A stretch of 56,989 nt of DNA, from NCBI RefSeq assembly GCF_003885105.1, contig NZ_QWZQ01000020.1:1-56989 (forward strand). Reading direction: 5' to 3'. This DNA is from Lactiplantibacillus garii. GTDB lineage: Bacteria > Bacillota > Bacilli > Lactobacillales > Lactobacillaceae. This document shows positions 16,728 through 25,442 of the stretch, piece by piece. The notes beneath the pieces are model-generated. The model was not told where the DNA came from. It ran no database searches and saw only the letters and a list, made by a program, of their open reading frames with translations. Each line of letters opens with the position of its first letter. The first letter of the stretch is position 1. Made by a program: the position numbers and the translations under genes.

Positions 16728-17827
16728 ACCTCAAAAAAATAAAACTAAACCTGTTACGGCTCGGCTTTAACTGGTTTTACCAGCTGAGTTACCACGTCCG
16801 CGGCCCGCAAAAGCAGCGGGTCAGTTTTGTGACCATGCGCAGCGCCCGCTTAAACGACAACTTAAAGGCGCTCCACGCCGAATTTGCCCGGGACGGGCGC
16901 TACCAGTTAAAAGTCCTGTGTTTTCAATACGACCGCACGTGGAAAAGCAAGTTAGGTTTCCTAGTGGCCGCGCTGCGCACGCTGTGGCTGCTGGCCACTT
17001 CCAAACTGCTGATCATTGACGACTACTGTTTGCCGCTCTACGCGGTCCACAAACACCCGGAAAACCAGGTCGTGCAGTTGTGGCACGCGGTGGGGGCCCT
17101 AAAAAAATTTGGCCTCAGTTTACCCACCGCCAGCCGCAGCGTGATCAAACCGCATACCAACTACGACTGGGTGTTCATCAACACACCGGCGGATAAATTC
17201 GCCTACGTGGACGCCTTTGACGTCGACCCGGACCACGTTTTGGTGAACGGGGAGCCGATGGTCGATCAGCTGATGCGCCAGCGGCCCTTGCAACACACCG
17301 GTGCCAAGCGTTTATTGTACTCACCGACGTACCGGCCGGGAGCCCGCGGCACTGCCCAGGTCTTAGCCTACGTTCAGCAGCTGGTGCGGTCCTGTCAACA
17401 ATTGACGGGGGTGTGGGACGTTTACGTTTCTTTGCACCCGTACTTACGGTTACCGGTCCTTGATTTACCGGCCAACGTCCACGTGTTTCAAGATGCCGCG
17501 CGGGTCCGGGCGTTAATGCCGACCATCGACCTGTTCGTGACCGACTATTCGTCACTATCGCTGAGTTTTAGCCACTTTGAGCGGCCAATCGTGTTGTACA
17601 CGCCCGACTACGACGCCTACGTCAAAACGAGCGGTTTTTACGTCGACTACTACGACTACCTCGACGTGCCGCACTTTGAATCGGCCGAACGGGTCGTGGC
17701 GTACGTCAACGCCGACCTGGCCAACTACGACTTGGGGCGGGTGCGGCGGCTAAATGCCAAAACCTTCACCCACCAAGACGGCCACAACGCGCAGCGGGTC
17801 TTTCAATATTTAACTAAATTAACTTAA
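16715..17827 (+). CDS. Teichoic acid glycerol/ribitol phosphotransferase (TarB/TarK-like)
   Basis: The 370-residue protein contains the CDP-glycerol glycerophosphotransferase domain without the long N-terminal extension of polymerases. Catalytic histidine motif VVQLWHAVGALKKFGLSL (about 115-132) and FVTDYSSLSLSF (about 270) are present. It lies third in the tar operon, overlapping tarJ by 13 nt. By size and place it is a primase or short-chain transferase acting on the lipid-linked linkage unit. In L. plantarum the gene in this position is called tarK. Sequence alone does not settle TarB versus TarK. Confidence 0.75.
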   Translation: MGRLNLKKIKLNLLRLGFNWFYQLSYHVRGPQKQRVSFVTMRSARLNDNLKALHAEFARDGRYQLKVLCFQYDRTWKSKLGFLVAALRTLWLLATSKLLIIDDYCLPLYAVHKHPENQVVQLWHAVGALKKFGLSLPTASRSVIKPHTNYDWVFINTPADKFAYVDAFDVDPDHVLVNGEPMVDQLMRQRPLQHTGAKRLLYSPTYRPGARGTAQVLAYVQQLVRSCQQLTGVWDVYVSLHPYLRLPVLDLPANVHVFQDAARVRALMPTIDLFVTDYSSLSLSFSHFERPIVLYTPDYDAYVKTSGFYVDYYDYLDVPHFESAERVVAYVNADLANYDLGRVRRLNAKTFTHQDGHNAQRVFQYLTKLT

Positions 17828-17852
17828 TCATAAAAAGCGGGGAGTTATCTGT

Positions 17853-19757
17853 ATGTTACAACGACTAAAAAGGATCGCGCGCCGGATCGTCTACGGACGC
17901 CGGCGCAATGCCATGACCAACCAGGCGGTACCACCGGACGCGGCGGAAAACCGTGCCGACTTTTTGAACGAACCCCGGCTCGACCAGGACGCGGAATCGC
18001 TGATCAAACGTTCCGTGACCAAGTTGGACTTTAACAGTTCGTACTTGGTGATTGAAGGGCGGGCCTGGTTTGAAAAGTACCCGGAAAAAGACGCCGAAAA
18101 GATTGTGAAAAGTTTGATCTTGGTGGGTGAACCGGGCCAGGAGATCGAAGTTCCACTCGTGAACCAGGCGAGCCAGCAAGCGGACTTTCCGCAGGCCGGC
18201 TACCGCGGCAACGTCAATTTTTCGACCATCAGTGACGGCAAGCCGCTGGTCCCCGGGACGTATAAGGTGATGCTGCAGCTTAAACAGTACTTAGACAAGG
18301 GCTGGTTGATCCGGCGCACGAGCCTGGGCCTGATCCAGGACGCCGAACGTGACTTAAACTATACGACCAAGATGACCAGCTACGCGGCGAAGAGCAACAA
18401 GTCGTACAGCCTGATCTTCCGCTACAGTTTGGCGTCGCAGGCCCTCAGCGTCACGTCCTACAAGCTTAGCGACGTGAACCCGCTGGAAAACGAGTTCAGT
18501 GAGGATACCGGCATGGACAGCGCGGCGATGCGGGCCGTGAAACGCCGGGCCTTGCAGTGGTGGTACCGGTGGTATTGCTTACGCCCGGTTCGTTCCAAGC
18601 AGATCGCGTTCGTATCGGATAGCCGGGTCACGATTTCCGGGAACTTTGAGTTTATTTACCAGGAATTAAAACGCCGGCACACCGATTTTAAGATCGCGTT
18701 TTACTTAAAACCGAGCATCAAGGCCAAGAAATCCTGGAAGGAAGTGCGGACGCTGGCCAAGGCCCTGGCAACGAGTCGCTACGTGATCTTAGACGACTTT
18801 TACCCGCTGGTCTACCCGCTGCGCATCCGGGAAAACGCCGATTTGATCCAAGTCTGGCACGCGGTCGGGGCCTTTAAGACCTTTGGCTACAGCCGCTTGG
18901 GAATGCCCGGCGGTCCCAAGATCCAGTCGTTAAACCACCGCAACTACACCAAGGCACTGGTGTCCTCCCACAACGTCGCGGACAAGTATGCCGAGGGCTT
19001 TGGCATTAGTGACGAGAAGGTCGTGCCGCTCGGAATTCCGCGGACCGACGTCTTTTTTGACCAAGCGAAGCAGCGGACCATCCGGGAACGGTTGGAAGCG
19101 GACCTGCCGTTCATCAAGGGTAAAAAGGTGATCCTGTTTGCGCCGACCTTCCGGGGGAACGGCCAGCAGTCGGCCTACTACCCGTTTGAAATGCTGAATT
19201 TTAAGGCCATCTACGAAGCGCTGCACGAGGATTACGTGTTCTTACTGAAAATTCACCCGTTCGTACAGAACAAGCCAACGCTGCCGTACGAGTACGCCGA
19301 CTTTTACTACGACGTCTCGGACTACCGCGAGATCAACGACTTGTTACTGGTCGCGGACCAGTTGATCACCGATTATTCGTCGGTTTGTTTCGAATACGCG
19401 CTGCTCAACCGGCCGATGGTGTTCTTTGCGCCGGACCTCGCGGATTACATGCAGTCACGGAGTTTTTACTTCAACTACTTCGACTTCATCCCGGGGTCGT
19501 TGGCCGAAAATACCGGCGACCTGATCGAGCAGCTGCAACACCCGCAAGTTAACCAGGCTAAGCTGGACGGCTTCGTCAACTTCTTTTTTGACGACCTGGA
19601 CGGCCATTCGACGGCCCGCTTCGTCGACGCCCTCGAAAACAACTTTGCGGATGCCGACACCGAACCGGTGACCGACGAAAACGGCACGGTACTCAGTGAA
19701 GACGGTAAGGTGATCCCCGATTGGGGCAAAAAGGCGCAGCCGGAGAAAAATCACTGA
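17853..19757 (+). CDS. tarL: Poly(ribitol-phosphate) teichoic acid polymerase, TarL/TagF-like
   Basis: The 634-residue protein has a basic N-terminus (suited to membrane docking), an extra N-terminal domain (about 45-200) and a C-terminal transferase domain with IQVWHAVGAFKTFGYSRLG (about 330-348), TFRGNG and LITDYSSVCFEYALL (about 505). These are the motifs of TagF/TarL polymerases, which extend teichoic acid from CDP-ribitol or CDP-glycerol. Neighbouring tarIJ suggests ribitol. It is the last gene of the operon, 25 nt after the previous one, with a strong terminator behind it. Confidence 0.85.
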   Translation: MLQRLKRIARRIVYGRRRNAMTNQAVPPDAAENRADFLNEPRLDQDAESLIKRSVTKLDFNSSYLVIEGRAWFEKYPEKDAEKIVKSLILVGEPGQEIEVPLVNQASQQADFPQAGYRGNVNFSTISDGKPLVPGTYKVMLQLKQYLDKGWLIRRTSLGLIQDAERDLNYTTKMTSYAAKSNKSYSLIFRYSLASQALSVTSYKLSDVNPLENEFSEDTGMDSAAMRAVKRRALQWWYRWYCLRPVRSKQIAFVSDSRVTISGNFEFIYQELKRRHTDFKIAFYLKPSIKAKKSWKEVRTLAKALATSRYVILDDFYPLVYPLRIRENADLIQVWHAVGAFKTFGYSRLGMPGGPKIQSLNHRNYTKALVSSHNVADKYAEGFGISDEKVVPLGIPRTDVFFDQAKQRTIRERLEADLPFIKGKKVILFAPTFRGNGQQSAYYPFEMLNFKAIYEALHEDYVFLLKIHPFVQNKPTLPYEYADFYYDVSDYREINDLLLVADQLITDYSSVCFEYALLNRPMVFFAPDLADYMQSRSFYFNYFDFIPGSLAENTGDLIEQLQHPQVNQAKLDGFVNFFFDDLDGHSTARFVDALENNFADADTEPVTDENGTVLSEDGKVIPDWGKKAQPEKNH

Positions 19758-19811
19758 TTAAATTAAGTCATGAGTGGCTCCTAAGAAACTTTATTTGTGA
19801 ACCTCAACATG

Positions 19812-19852
19812 AAAAAAGTGCCAAATTCCAATTCGGAATTTGGCACTTTTTT
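19812..19852 (+). terminator. Terminator of the tar operon
   Basis: AAAAAAGTGCCAAATTCC pairs with GGAATTTGGCACTTTTTT over a 5-nt loop, a perfect 18-bp stem with flanking A/T tracts, usable in both directions. Confidence 0.9.
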
Positions 19853-19861
19853 GCTTGAGAT

Positions 19862-20005
19862 GGCAGCACTTTAGGTGAGCGCAAAGCCGAATGGGGCTTA
19901 AAGTACGGGCGCTATAGTTTCTACAATGTTGATCTTTTGCGTGACCTTCATGTTATAGAAAAAGACCGCCAATTAGTTCCCAATAGCTACTGGTTAATTG
20001 AATAG
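19862..20005 (+). pseudogene. Short orphan frame, possible tail of a lost gene
   Basis: A 47-codon open frame reads GERKAEWGLKYGRYSFYNVD and LLRDLHVIEKDRQLVPNSYW then stop at 20003-20005. It has no start codon or ribosome site and is closed upstream at 19856. The amino acid content looks protein-like, so it may be the C-terminus of a deleted gene at the insertion point of the toxin-antitoxin pair. Confidence 0.25.
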
Positions 20006-20287
20006 TTCATCATGCGTTCCGGTACGGACCAGGACAAGTTGTAAGTGTTCATTAGTGAAACGGCACATTAATAACCAGTCACTTTCTAAGTGTAACTCGC
20101 GAAAATCCCGATATTTTCCCTTTAACGGGTGGTCTCGATATTTTGTTCGTAATAAATCTTTATCCTGAATGATTAAAGCGTGGACCGTGTCAAAGACTTT
20201 TTGAACTGAACGATTTTTCTTTTTGACCATTCGTTTTAAATCCCGACGGAAGGTTGGGGGTTGATCAATCGTTATTTTTGAGTTCAT
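19994..20287 (-). CDS. YafQ-family mRNA interferase toxin
   Basis: The 97-residue RelE/ParE-fold toxin begins MNSKITIDQPPTFRRDLKRM. Family features are KYRDHPLKGKYRDFRELHLE, SDWLLMCRF and the C-terminal VRTGTHDELF, the YafQ pattern in which a late His acts in ribosome-dependent mRNA cleavage. The start at 20287 overlaps the antitoxin's last codons by 23 nt, and the open frame upstream of it is a shadow of that gene. It forms a standard type II operon with the DinJ-like antitoxin. Confidence 0.88.
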   Translation of the reverse strand: MNSKITIDQPPTFRRDLKRMVKKKNRSVQKVFDTVHALIIQDKDLLRTKYRDHPLKGKYRDFRELHLESDWLLMCRFTNEHLQLVLVRTGTHDELFN

Positions 20288-20561
20288 TGAGAACACTTGC
20301 CTGCCAGTCCGCTTCATGGTCAAAGTGTTGAACTTGACCGGTCCGTGCTGCGTAGACGGCCTTCGCAGTATCATTGACTAATTGTGGTCGAAACGGTAAG
20401 CCGTTTTCGGCAATGCTTTGTTTTAAAAATAGATTAATCGCCGTTGTCATATCCATACCAAGTGCTTTAAATAAATGGCTAGCGGCATCACGATCGGATT
20501 CTAGGACGTTCACACTTAACTTTCTTTTAATCATTGGTTGATCTTTAACGTTATTTTTCAA
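20265..20561 (-). CDS. RelB/DinJ-family antitoxin
   Basis: The 98-residue protein has an N-terminal ribbon-helix-helix (RKLSVNVLESDRDAASHLFK then ALGMDMTTAINLFLKQSIAE), with the LPFRP motif of the family and a C-terminal tail that wraps the toxin. The TTG start at 20561 follows AGGAAGTG at good spacing. It should neutralise the overlapping YafQ toxin and repress its own promoter. Confidence 0.87.
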   Translation of the reverse strand: MKNNVKDQPMIKRKLSVNVLESDRDAASHLFKALGMDMTTAINLFLKQSIAENGLPFRPQLVNDTAKAVYAARTGQVQHFDHEADWQASVLNELKNND

Positions 20562-21065
20562 ATCAATTCACTTCCTAACAATTATGACTGGCATCAAGTC
20601 ACCAGTTAACCTATCGTCATTTAACATTGTTAAGCCTTAAATGCTCTTGATAAACACCCAATGTCTAGCTAAATGTGCAAGCGGGGAGGGCCACCAATTG
20701 AATCGGAGGCCTGATTTTATTTTGAACGTGCTTGGTTAACGGGGAAACCGGGCCAACTTTTTTGATTGGTTAGTGTCGTTGACTGGTCGCCCAACGATTT
20801 CCGCCCTGAACTCGTTTTCACTGGCGACGAATGGTGAATTGTCAGGCTTCTTAGCATGTTCATAAATTATGCGGTTTTCAGTAAAAGGGTTCAGTTTAAA
20901 CCCCGCCGTTTCGACGGCTACACTGGCTAAGTGACGCGGTGTTCATAGAAAGGTCATACCTTTTTCCATTTACGGCAATTGGTTTGAACAATCTTCTTGG
21001 TAGGATAATTTGTGAACCCAGAAGTTAGTCCCATTTATCAAAATAAGAAGTGAAGGATGATCTGT
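20562..21065. other. Gene-free region before the sulfonation operon
   Basis: I see no credible gene here. Near the antitoxin, ACTGG/CCAGT half-sites (about 20588-20612) may form its operator. Before the sulfotransferase gene, GATAAT at 21004-21009 could be a -10 box, but the -35 (TTGGTT, 20979-20984) is poorly spaced. GAAGGA at 21052-21057 is the ribosome site for ATG 21066. Composition is lower in GC than the flanking genes. Confidence 0.4.
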
Positions 21066-22700
21066 ATGAGTCAAAATTTATGGCAACGCCTGTTTAGTCG
21101 CCAACAACCCAAACAAGCAGTGTTAGTTCTAGGCAGTGGCCGTTCCGGAACTTCCGTGATGACCAAGTGCATTAATTTGATGGGCGTGTCGCTGGGCACC
21201 GACAACCTGCTCGCACCCAGCAAACGGATCAACCCGAAAGGTTACTTTGAAAATAAGGACGTCATCAAAATCCACAAATCACTCGGGAGCAAGATCCGTT
21301 ACCGACCGGCCGCGCCGGGATACTACGATCGCCCCGCCATTAAAAATGACCGGGCGGCGCTCACGAGTTACTTACAAAATTTCTTTGCCGACCAGGCGAC
21401 GCTGGTCATTAAGGATCCGCGGATGAACGATTACGTGCAGCTTTGGCAACACGTTTTGGCCGACATCAACGTCCAACCCGCCGAAGTGATCCTGTTGCGC
21501 AACCCGCTGGACGTGGTCAACTCCAATTCTCGGGCTTGGCACCGCGACACCACGCTGGCGATGCGCCAGTGGCAAGTGCGCACGTTGTTATCCCTAAAGG
21601 ACACCCAGCCGCAGTCGCGGATCCTGGTGACTTATGAGGACCTCTTTGAACAAACCATGCCGACCTTAAAACGGATCGCCACCAAGTTTGACCTGCCGTG
21701 GCCGGAAGACGAGGGGCTGCTGCAAGCCCAGCTGGAAGATTTTATCGACCCCAACTTGCAACACAGCGATAGCCGCGAAAGTTTGGCCGACTTCGAAGCC
21801 CGCCCGGACGTTCCTAAGGACGTTAAGGCGTTGTACCTGTTAGGGCGTCAAGCCGCGGCCGACCCGGACTTCTTCGGTTCGACCGAGTTTCAACAACGCA
21901 TCGACGACTTGATGCAGGACTACTTAAAACGTTACGGGGCGCTGTACCGCGACTTTAACGCGAAGATCAACAGCAAGACCTTCTTCGTGTTTGGTCCGGA
22001 CCAGGCCGCCGTTGACACCGTCAATGAACTCCTGGCGCAAAACCGGGTCGAAATGGACGGGCCGAGTGGCAAAGCGCACGCCGTGGCGACGCAACTGGCC
22101 GAACAATTAGCGGCGCACCAGCTCGACGTTGCCACGTACCCAAAGGACTACGCGGTCGTGGAAGCGAAGCAGACCCTGAACAACTACCTGCGTAAAAATG
22201 CCAAACAGAAAAGCCGCTGGGGCGTGGGCGACGTGCTTAACGCCGACATCGTGGAAATGTTAACGACCGTCAGTGCCGAACTGGGCGCCGATACCCATAA
22301 CGTGGTGATCGTGCCCGACCTGACAACGGTGACGGACGACGACGTTCTGCGGGTCCAAGTACAGCGCCTCGTCCGGACGCTTAAGGCGGTCCAAACGCCG
22401 CCGTACTTAGTGGTGATGGCCGATCAGCTGGACCAACCGCTGACGAGTGAACAGCTGGCCGCGTTCGTGGCCGCGACCCCGACGACCACCGAACTAGCGC
22501 CCGATACGCAGTCCGATGAGGCCTTGCAACTGCGGGCAACGCTGGACTGGCACGAAACGGCGACCATCCTCACGGAACTGTGCCGCAACGCCAGCCAGGA
22601 CGCGACGGCCCAGTCCACGCTGAACCACTTTATTAATTTAAATGCCGATAAAATTTTAACGACGAAAGGTGATCAATATGCAAACAGTATACGGAATTAA
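21066..22700 (+). CDS. PAPS-dependent sulfotransferase with a long C-terminal extension
   Basis: The product is about 544 residues. [20 protein letters not shown] (about 18-37) is the 5'-phosphosulfate-binding loop, NPKGYFEN follows, and [20 protein letters not shown] (about 142-160) is the 3'-phosphate-binding motif of sulfotransferases. The second half (about 290-544) is acidic and matches no family I recognise. GAAGGATG fits ATG 21066 better than ATG 21057. It heads an operon with ATP sulfurylase and APS kinase, which make its PAPS donor, and overlaps sat by 23 nt. The acceptor is unknown. No signal peptide is seen, so it acts in the cytosol. Confidence 0.85.
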   Translation: MSQNLWQRLFSRQQPKQAVLVLGSGRSGTSVMTKCINLMGVSLGTDNLLAPSKRINPKGYFENKDVIKIHKSLGSKIRYRPAAPGYYDRPAIKNDRAALTSYLQNFFADQATLVIKDPRMNDYVQLWQHVLADINVQPAEVILLRNPLDVVNSNSRAWHRDTTLAMRQWQVRTLLSLKDTQPQSRILVTYEDLFEQTMPTLKRIATKFDLPWPEDEGLLQAQLEDFIDPNLQHSDSRESLADFEARPDVPKDVKALYLLGRQAAADPDFFGSTEFQQRIDDLMQDYLKRYGALYRDFNAKINSKTFFVFGPDQAAVDTVNELLAQNRVEMDGPSGKAHAVATQLAEQLAAHQLDVATYPKDYAVVEAKQTLNNYLRKNAKQKSRWGVGDVLNADIVEMLTTVSAELGADTHNVVIVPDLTTVTDDDVLRVQVQRLVRTLKAVQTPPYLVVMADQLDQPLTSEQLAAFVAATPTTTELAPDTQSDEALQLRATLDWHETATILTELCRNASQDATAQSTLNHFINLNADKILTTKGDQYANSIRN

Positions 22701-23853
22701 GGCCCACGGGGGTCAACTCATTAACTTAGAAGACTTTAGTGAAACGACCGCTCAAGCGGCGGCCCAGTTACCCAGTTTGACGATCAACGCTTGGAACCTC
22801 TCCGATTTGGAATTGATCGGGATCGGGGGCTTTAGCCCGCTGACCGGTTTTATGACCAGCGACGACTACCACGCAGTCGTCAAAAACATGCACTTAATGA
22901 GCGGCGTTCTCTGGAGCATTCCCATCACGCTGCCGGTCACTAAGGAGCAGGCCGCGGCCATTGAACTCAATTCAACGATTGCTTTGAAGGACCAATCCGG
23001 GGTCATCTACGGTACAATGGTGGTTGAGGATAAGTTTGTTCCCGATAAGCAGTTAGAGGCGCAAAACGTCTACGGGACGACCGACTTAGCCCACCCGGGG
23101 GTCAAACGGTTATTTGAAAACGGCGACGTTTACCTCGGGGGTGCCATCAAGTTGCTCAAAAAGCCGAGCCACGGTGAATTTAGCGACTACTACATGGAAC
23201 CCATCGAGACCCGCAAGCTCTTTCACGACCTCGGCTGGAAAACCATCGTCGGCTTCCAAACGCGTAACCCCATTCACCGGGCCCACGAGTACATCCAAAA
23301 GTTGGCGTTGGAAAACGTTGACGGGCTGTTTTTGAACCCGCTGGTTGGTGAAACTAAGGCCGACGACATTCCGGCCGACGTTCGTATGGAAAGCTACAAA
23401 ACGATCCTGAAGTATTACTACCCGAAAGACCGGGTCCGCTTAGTAATCTACCCGGCCGCGATGCGTTACGCCGGCCCTAAGGAAGCCATCCTGCACGCCA
23501 TTGTCCGCAAAAATTACGGCTGTACCGACTTTATTGTGGGTCGCGACCACGCCGGGGTGGGAGACTACTACGGCACCTACGAAGCCCAGGAATTGATCAC
23601 CGCGGTTCAAAGTGAACTCGGGATGCACTTCTTCAAGTTCGACAACGCCTTTTACTGCAAAAAGTGCGGGTCGATGGCGACCCAGAAGACCTGCCCGCAC
23701 CCAGCGAGTGACCACATTTCACTTAGTGGGACTAAGGTCCGCAAGATGCTGGCCGAAGGAACCGTTCCGCCGAAGGAAGTTTCCCGCCCAGAAGTGGCCC
23801 AAGTCTTGATCGACGGACTTAAACGCAAACGCGAAGCGGAGGTGCACGCATGA
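22678..23853 (+). CDS. sat: Sulfate adenylyltransferase (ATP sulfurylase)
   Basis: The 391-residue enzyme makes adenylyl sulfate (APS) from ATP and sulfate. Signature motifs are [17 protein letters not shown] (about 191-207) and [13 protein letters not shown] (about 284), and a C-terminal zinc-type cluster [16 protein letters not shown] precedes [12 protein letters not shown]. Length fits the monofunctional bacterial/archaeal-type Sat. AAAGGTG supports ATG 22678; the GTG nine nt earlier overlaps that site. It overlaps the sulfotransferase end and the APS kinase start (ATGA). Lactobacilli generally lack sulfate assimilation, so its presence here is notable. Confidence 0.93.
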   Translation: MQTVYGIKAHGGQLINLEDFSETTAQAAAQLPSLTINAWNLSDLELIGIGGFSPLTGFMTSDDYHAVVKNMHLMSGVLWSIPITLPVTKEQAAAIELNSTIALKDQSGVIYGTMVVEDKFVPDKQLEAQNVYGTTDLAHPGVKRLFENGDVYLGGAIKLLKKPSHGEFSDYYMEPIETRKLFHDLGWKTIVGFQTRNPIHRAHEYIQKLALENVDGLFLNPLVGETKADDIPADVRMESYKTILKYYYPKDRVRLVIYPAAMRYAGPKEAILHAIVRKNYGCTDFIVGRDHAGVGDYYGTYEAQELITAVQSELGMHFFKFDNAFYCKKCGSMATQKTCPHPASDHISLSGTKVRKMLAEGTVPPKEVSRPEVAQVLIDGLKRKREAEVHA

Positions 23854-24473
23854 TCAAATCCGACAACATTACCTGGCACGCGTCGCAGGTGACCAAGCAG
23901 CAGCGCCAAACCTTATTGAACCACAAGAGCGCGGTCCTCTGGTTTACCGGGTTATCCGGTTCGGGCAAGTCGACGGTCGCCAACGCGGTCGAACGGGCCC
24001 TCTACGAACAGCAGGTCACCAGTTACGTGCTTGACGGTGATAACATGCGCTTTGGGTTAAACAAAAACCTCGGCTTCTCCGCGGCGGATCGGACGGAAAA
24101 CATTCGCCGAATCGGTGAGGTGGCGAAGTTGTTCGTCGACGCCGGCACGATCACGCTGACGGCCTTCATTTCACCGTACCGGGCCGACCGCGACCAGGTG
24201 CGCGCCCTGCTGGACGCCGATGAATTTATCGAAGTGTTCGTGGATACGCCGCTAGCCGTGTGTGAACAGCGCGACGTGAAGCAGCTCTACGCTAAGGCGC
24301 GGCGCGGTGAGATCACCGGTTTTACCGGCATCGACGCGCCGTACGAGGCCCCGGAAAAACCGGAGATCACGCTGGATACGTCCGCCCAGCCGTTGGAAGC
24401 CTCGGTGGCCCAAGTCATGACCTATTTGCGTGAACACGGGATCGTTCCGGCCGTGACTGCCGATGAAGAGTAA
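23850..24473 (+). CDS. cysC: Adenylyl-sulfate (APS) kinase
   Basis: The 207-residue kinase phosphorylates APS to [22 protein letters not shown] (about 31-48) is the Walker A loop, and [20 protein letters not shown] then [15 protein letters not shown] are the APS-site motifs. [14 protein letters not shown] and [20 protein letters not shown] complete the family pattern. It overlaps sat by ATGA with GGAGG upstream and overlaps the following DHH gene by 11 nt. No PAPS reductase or sulfite reductase gene is present, so its product probably feeds the sulfotransferase. Confidence 0.94.
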   Translation: MIKSDNITWHASQVTKQQRQTLLNHKSAVLWFTGLSGSGKSTVANAVERALYEQQVTSYVLDGDNMRFGLNKNLGFSAADRTENIRRIGEVAKLFVDAGTITLTAFISPYRADRDQVRALLDADEFIEVFVDTPLAVCEQRDVKQLYAKARRGEITGFTGIDAPYEAPEKPEITLDTSAQPLEASVAQVMTYLREHGIVPAVTADEE

Positions 24474-25416
24474 CGGCTTATTAACGGCGATCCTGCAAAA
24501 CATTCAGCGGGCTGACCGGATCCTCGTTTACCGTCATACCAATCCCGACCCCGACGCGATCGGCTCGCAACTGGGATTGGTGCAGCTGTTAAAAACGGCC
24601 TTTCCCAGTAAGCAGGTCTTGCCGGTCGGGGTGGTGCCGGGCCATTTGACTTGGATCGGGGTCGGCGCGCCCGAACTGGTCACGCCGCAAACCGGCGATT
24701 TGGTGATCACGGTCGACTGTGCCAACCACGGCCGCTTAGCCGGCAATTTGCCGGACGACGCCTTTATCATCAAAATCGACCACCATCCTAACCGCGACCC
24801 GTACGGGCAGTTGAACTGGGTCGACGACCGCTACAGCAGTTGTGCCGAAATGGTGTACGACCTGTTTGCCGCGCACCCGGCGGAGCTGACCATGACGACC
24901 AGTATCGCCGCCAAACTGTACGCCGGGATTCTTGGCGACACGGTCCGGTTTTCAACCCCGGAAACTTCGGCTAAGACCCTCGCGACGGCCGCCGAGTTGG
25001 CCGCTTACGGCATCGATATCGCGACCATCAGCCATCACGAAATGGACCTGACCCCGAAGTTGAGCAAACTCTACGGCTACGTGCTGAGCCACCTGAACGT
25101 GGACGCGTTGGGGCTGGCCCACGTCACGCTGTCGCAGACGGTGTTACGGACGCTGGGCGTGCCGTACGACGAGACCGACGCGATCGTGCCGCTGCCGGGC
25201 AATTTGACCAACGTCAAGGTCTGGCTGATTTTTGTCGCGACGCCGCAAGGGACTTACCGGGTTCATTTCCGGTCTAAACACCTGCCGGTTGACGGGGTGG
25301 CCAAAGCCTTTAACGGTGGCGGTCACGCGTTAGCCAGCGGGGCGTTTGTGGCGGACGCCGGGGTGGTTGCCGACGTGATTGCGACCATGCAGACTGAACT
25401 TAAGAAACAACTTTAA
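24463..25416 (+). CDS. DHH/DHHA1 phosphoesterase, PAP phosphatase/nanoRNase (NrnA-like)
   Basis: The 317-residue protein has DHH-domain metal motifs: [15 protein letters not shown] (about 25-39), [11 protein letters not shown] (about 85), [11 protein letters not shown] (about 106) and GILGDTVRF, plus the DHHA1 motif [14 protein letters not shown] near 285. NrnA-type enzymes degrade short RNAs and convert PAP to AMP. Inside an operon that generates PAPS and uses a sulfotransferase, clearing the inhibitory by-product PAP is the natural role. The start overlaps cysC by 11 nt. Confidence 0.85.
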   Translation: MKSNGLLTAILQNIQRADRILVYRHTNPDPDAIGSQLGLVQLLKTAFPSKQVLPVGVVPGHLTWIGVGAPELVTPQTGDLVITVDCANHGRLAGNLPDDAFIIKIDHHPNRDPYGQLNWVDDRYSSCAEMVYDLFAAHPAELTMTTSIAAKLYAGILGDTVRFSTPETSAKTLATAAELAAYGIDIATISHHEMDLTPKLSKLYGYVLSHLNVDALGLAHVTLSQTVLRTLGVPYDETDAIVPLPGNLTNVKVWLIFVATPQGTYRVHFRSKHLPVDGVAKAFNGGGHALASGAFVADAGVVADVIATMQTELKKQL

Positions 25417-25442
25417 TTAAAATGAAAAGGGGTGACGGGGCG

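Noticed and set aside
17178-17555. Long minus-strand frame inside the teichoic transferase gene
   Set aside because: Arg/Pro-rich antisense product typical of GC-rich shadow frames, entirely within a confident gene.
22678-24473. Assimilatory sulfate reduction genes
   Set aside because: There is no PAPS or APS reductase and no sulfite reductase in the window; sulfotransferases accompany sat and cysC instead.
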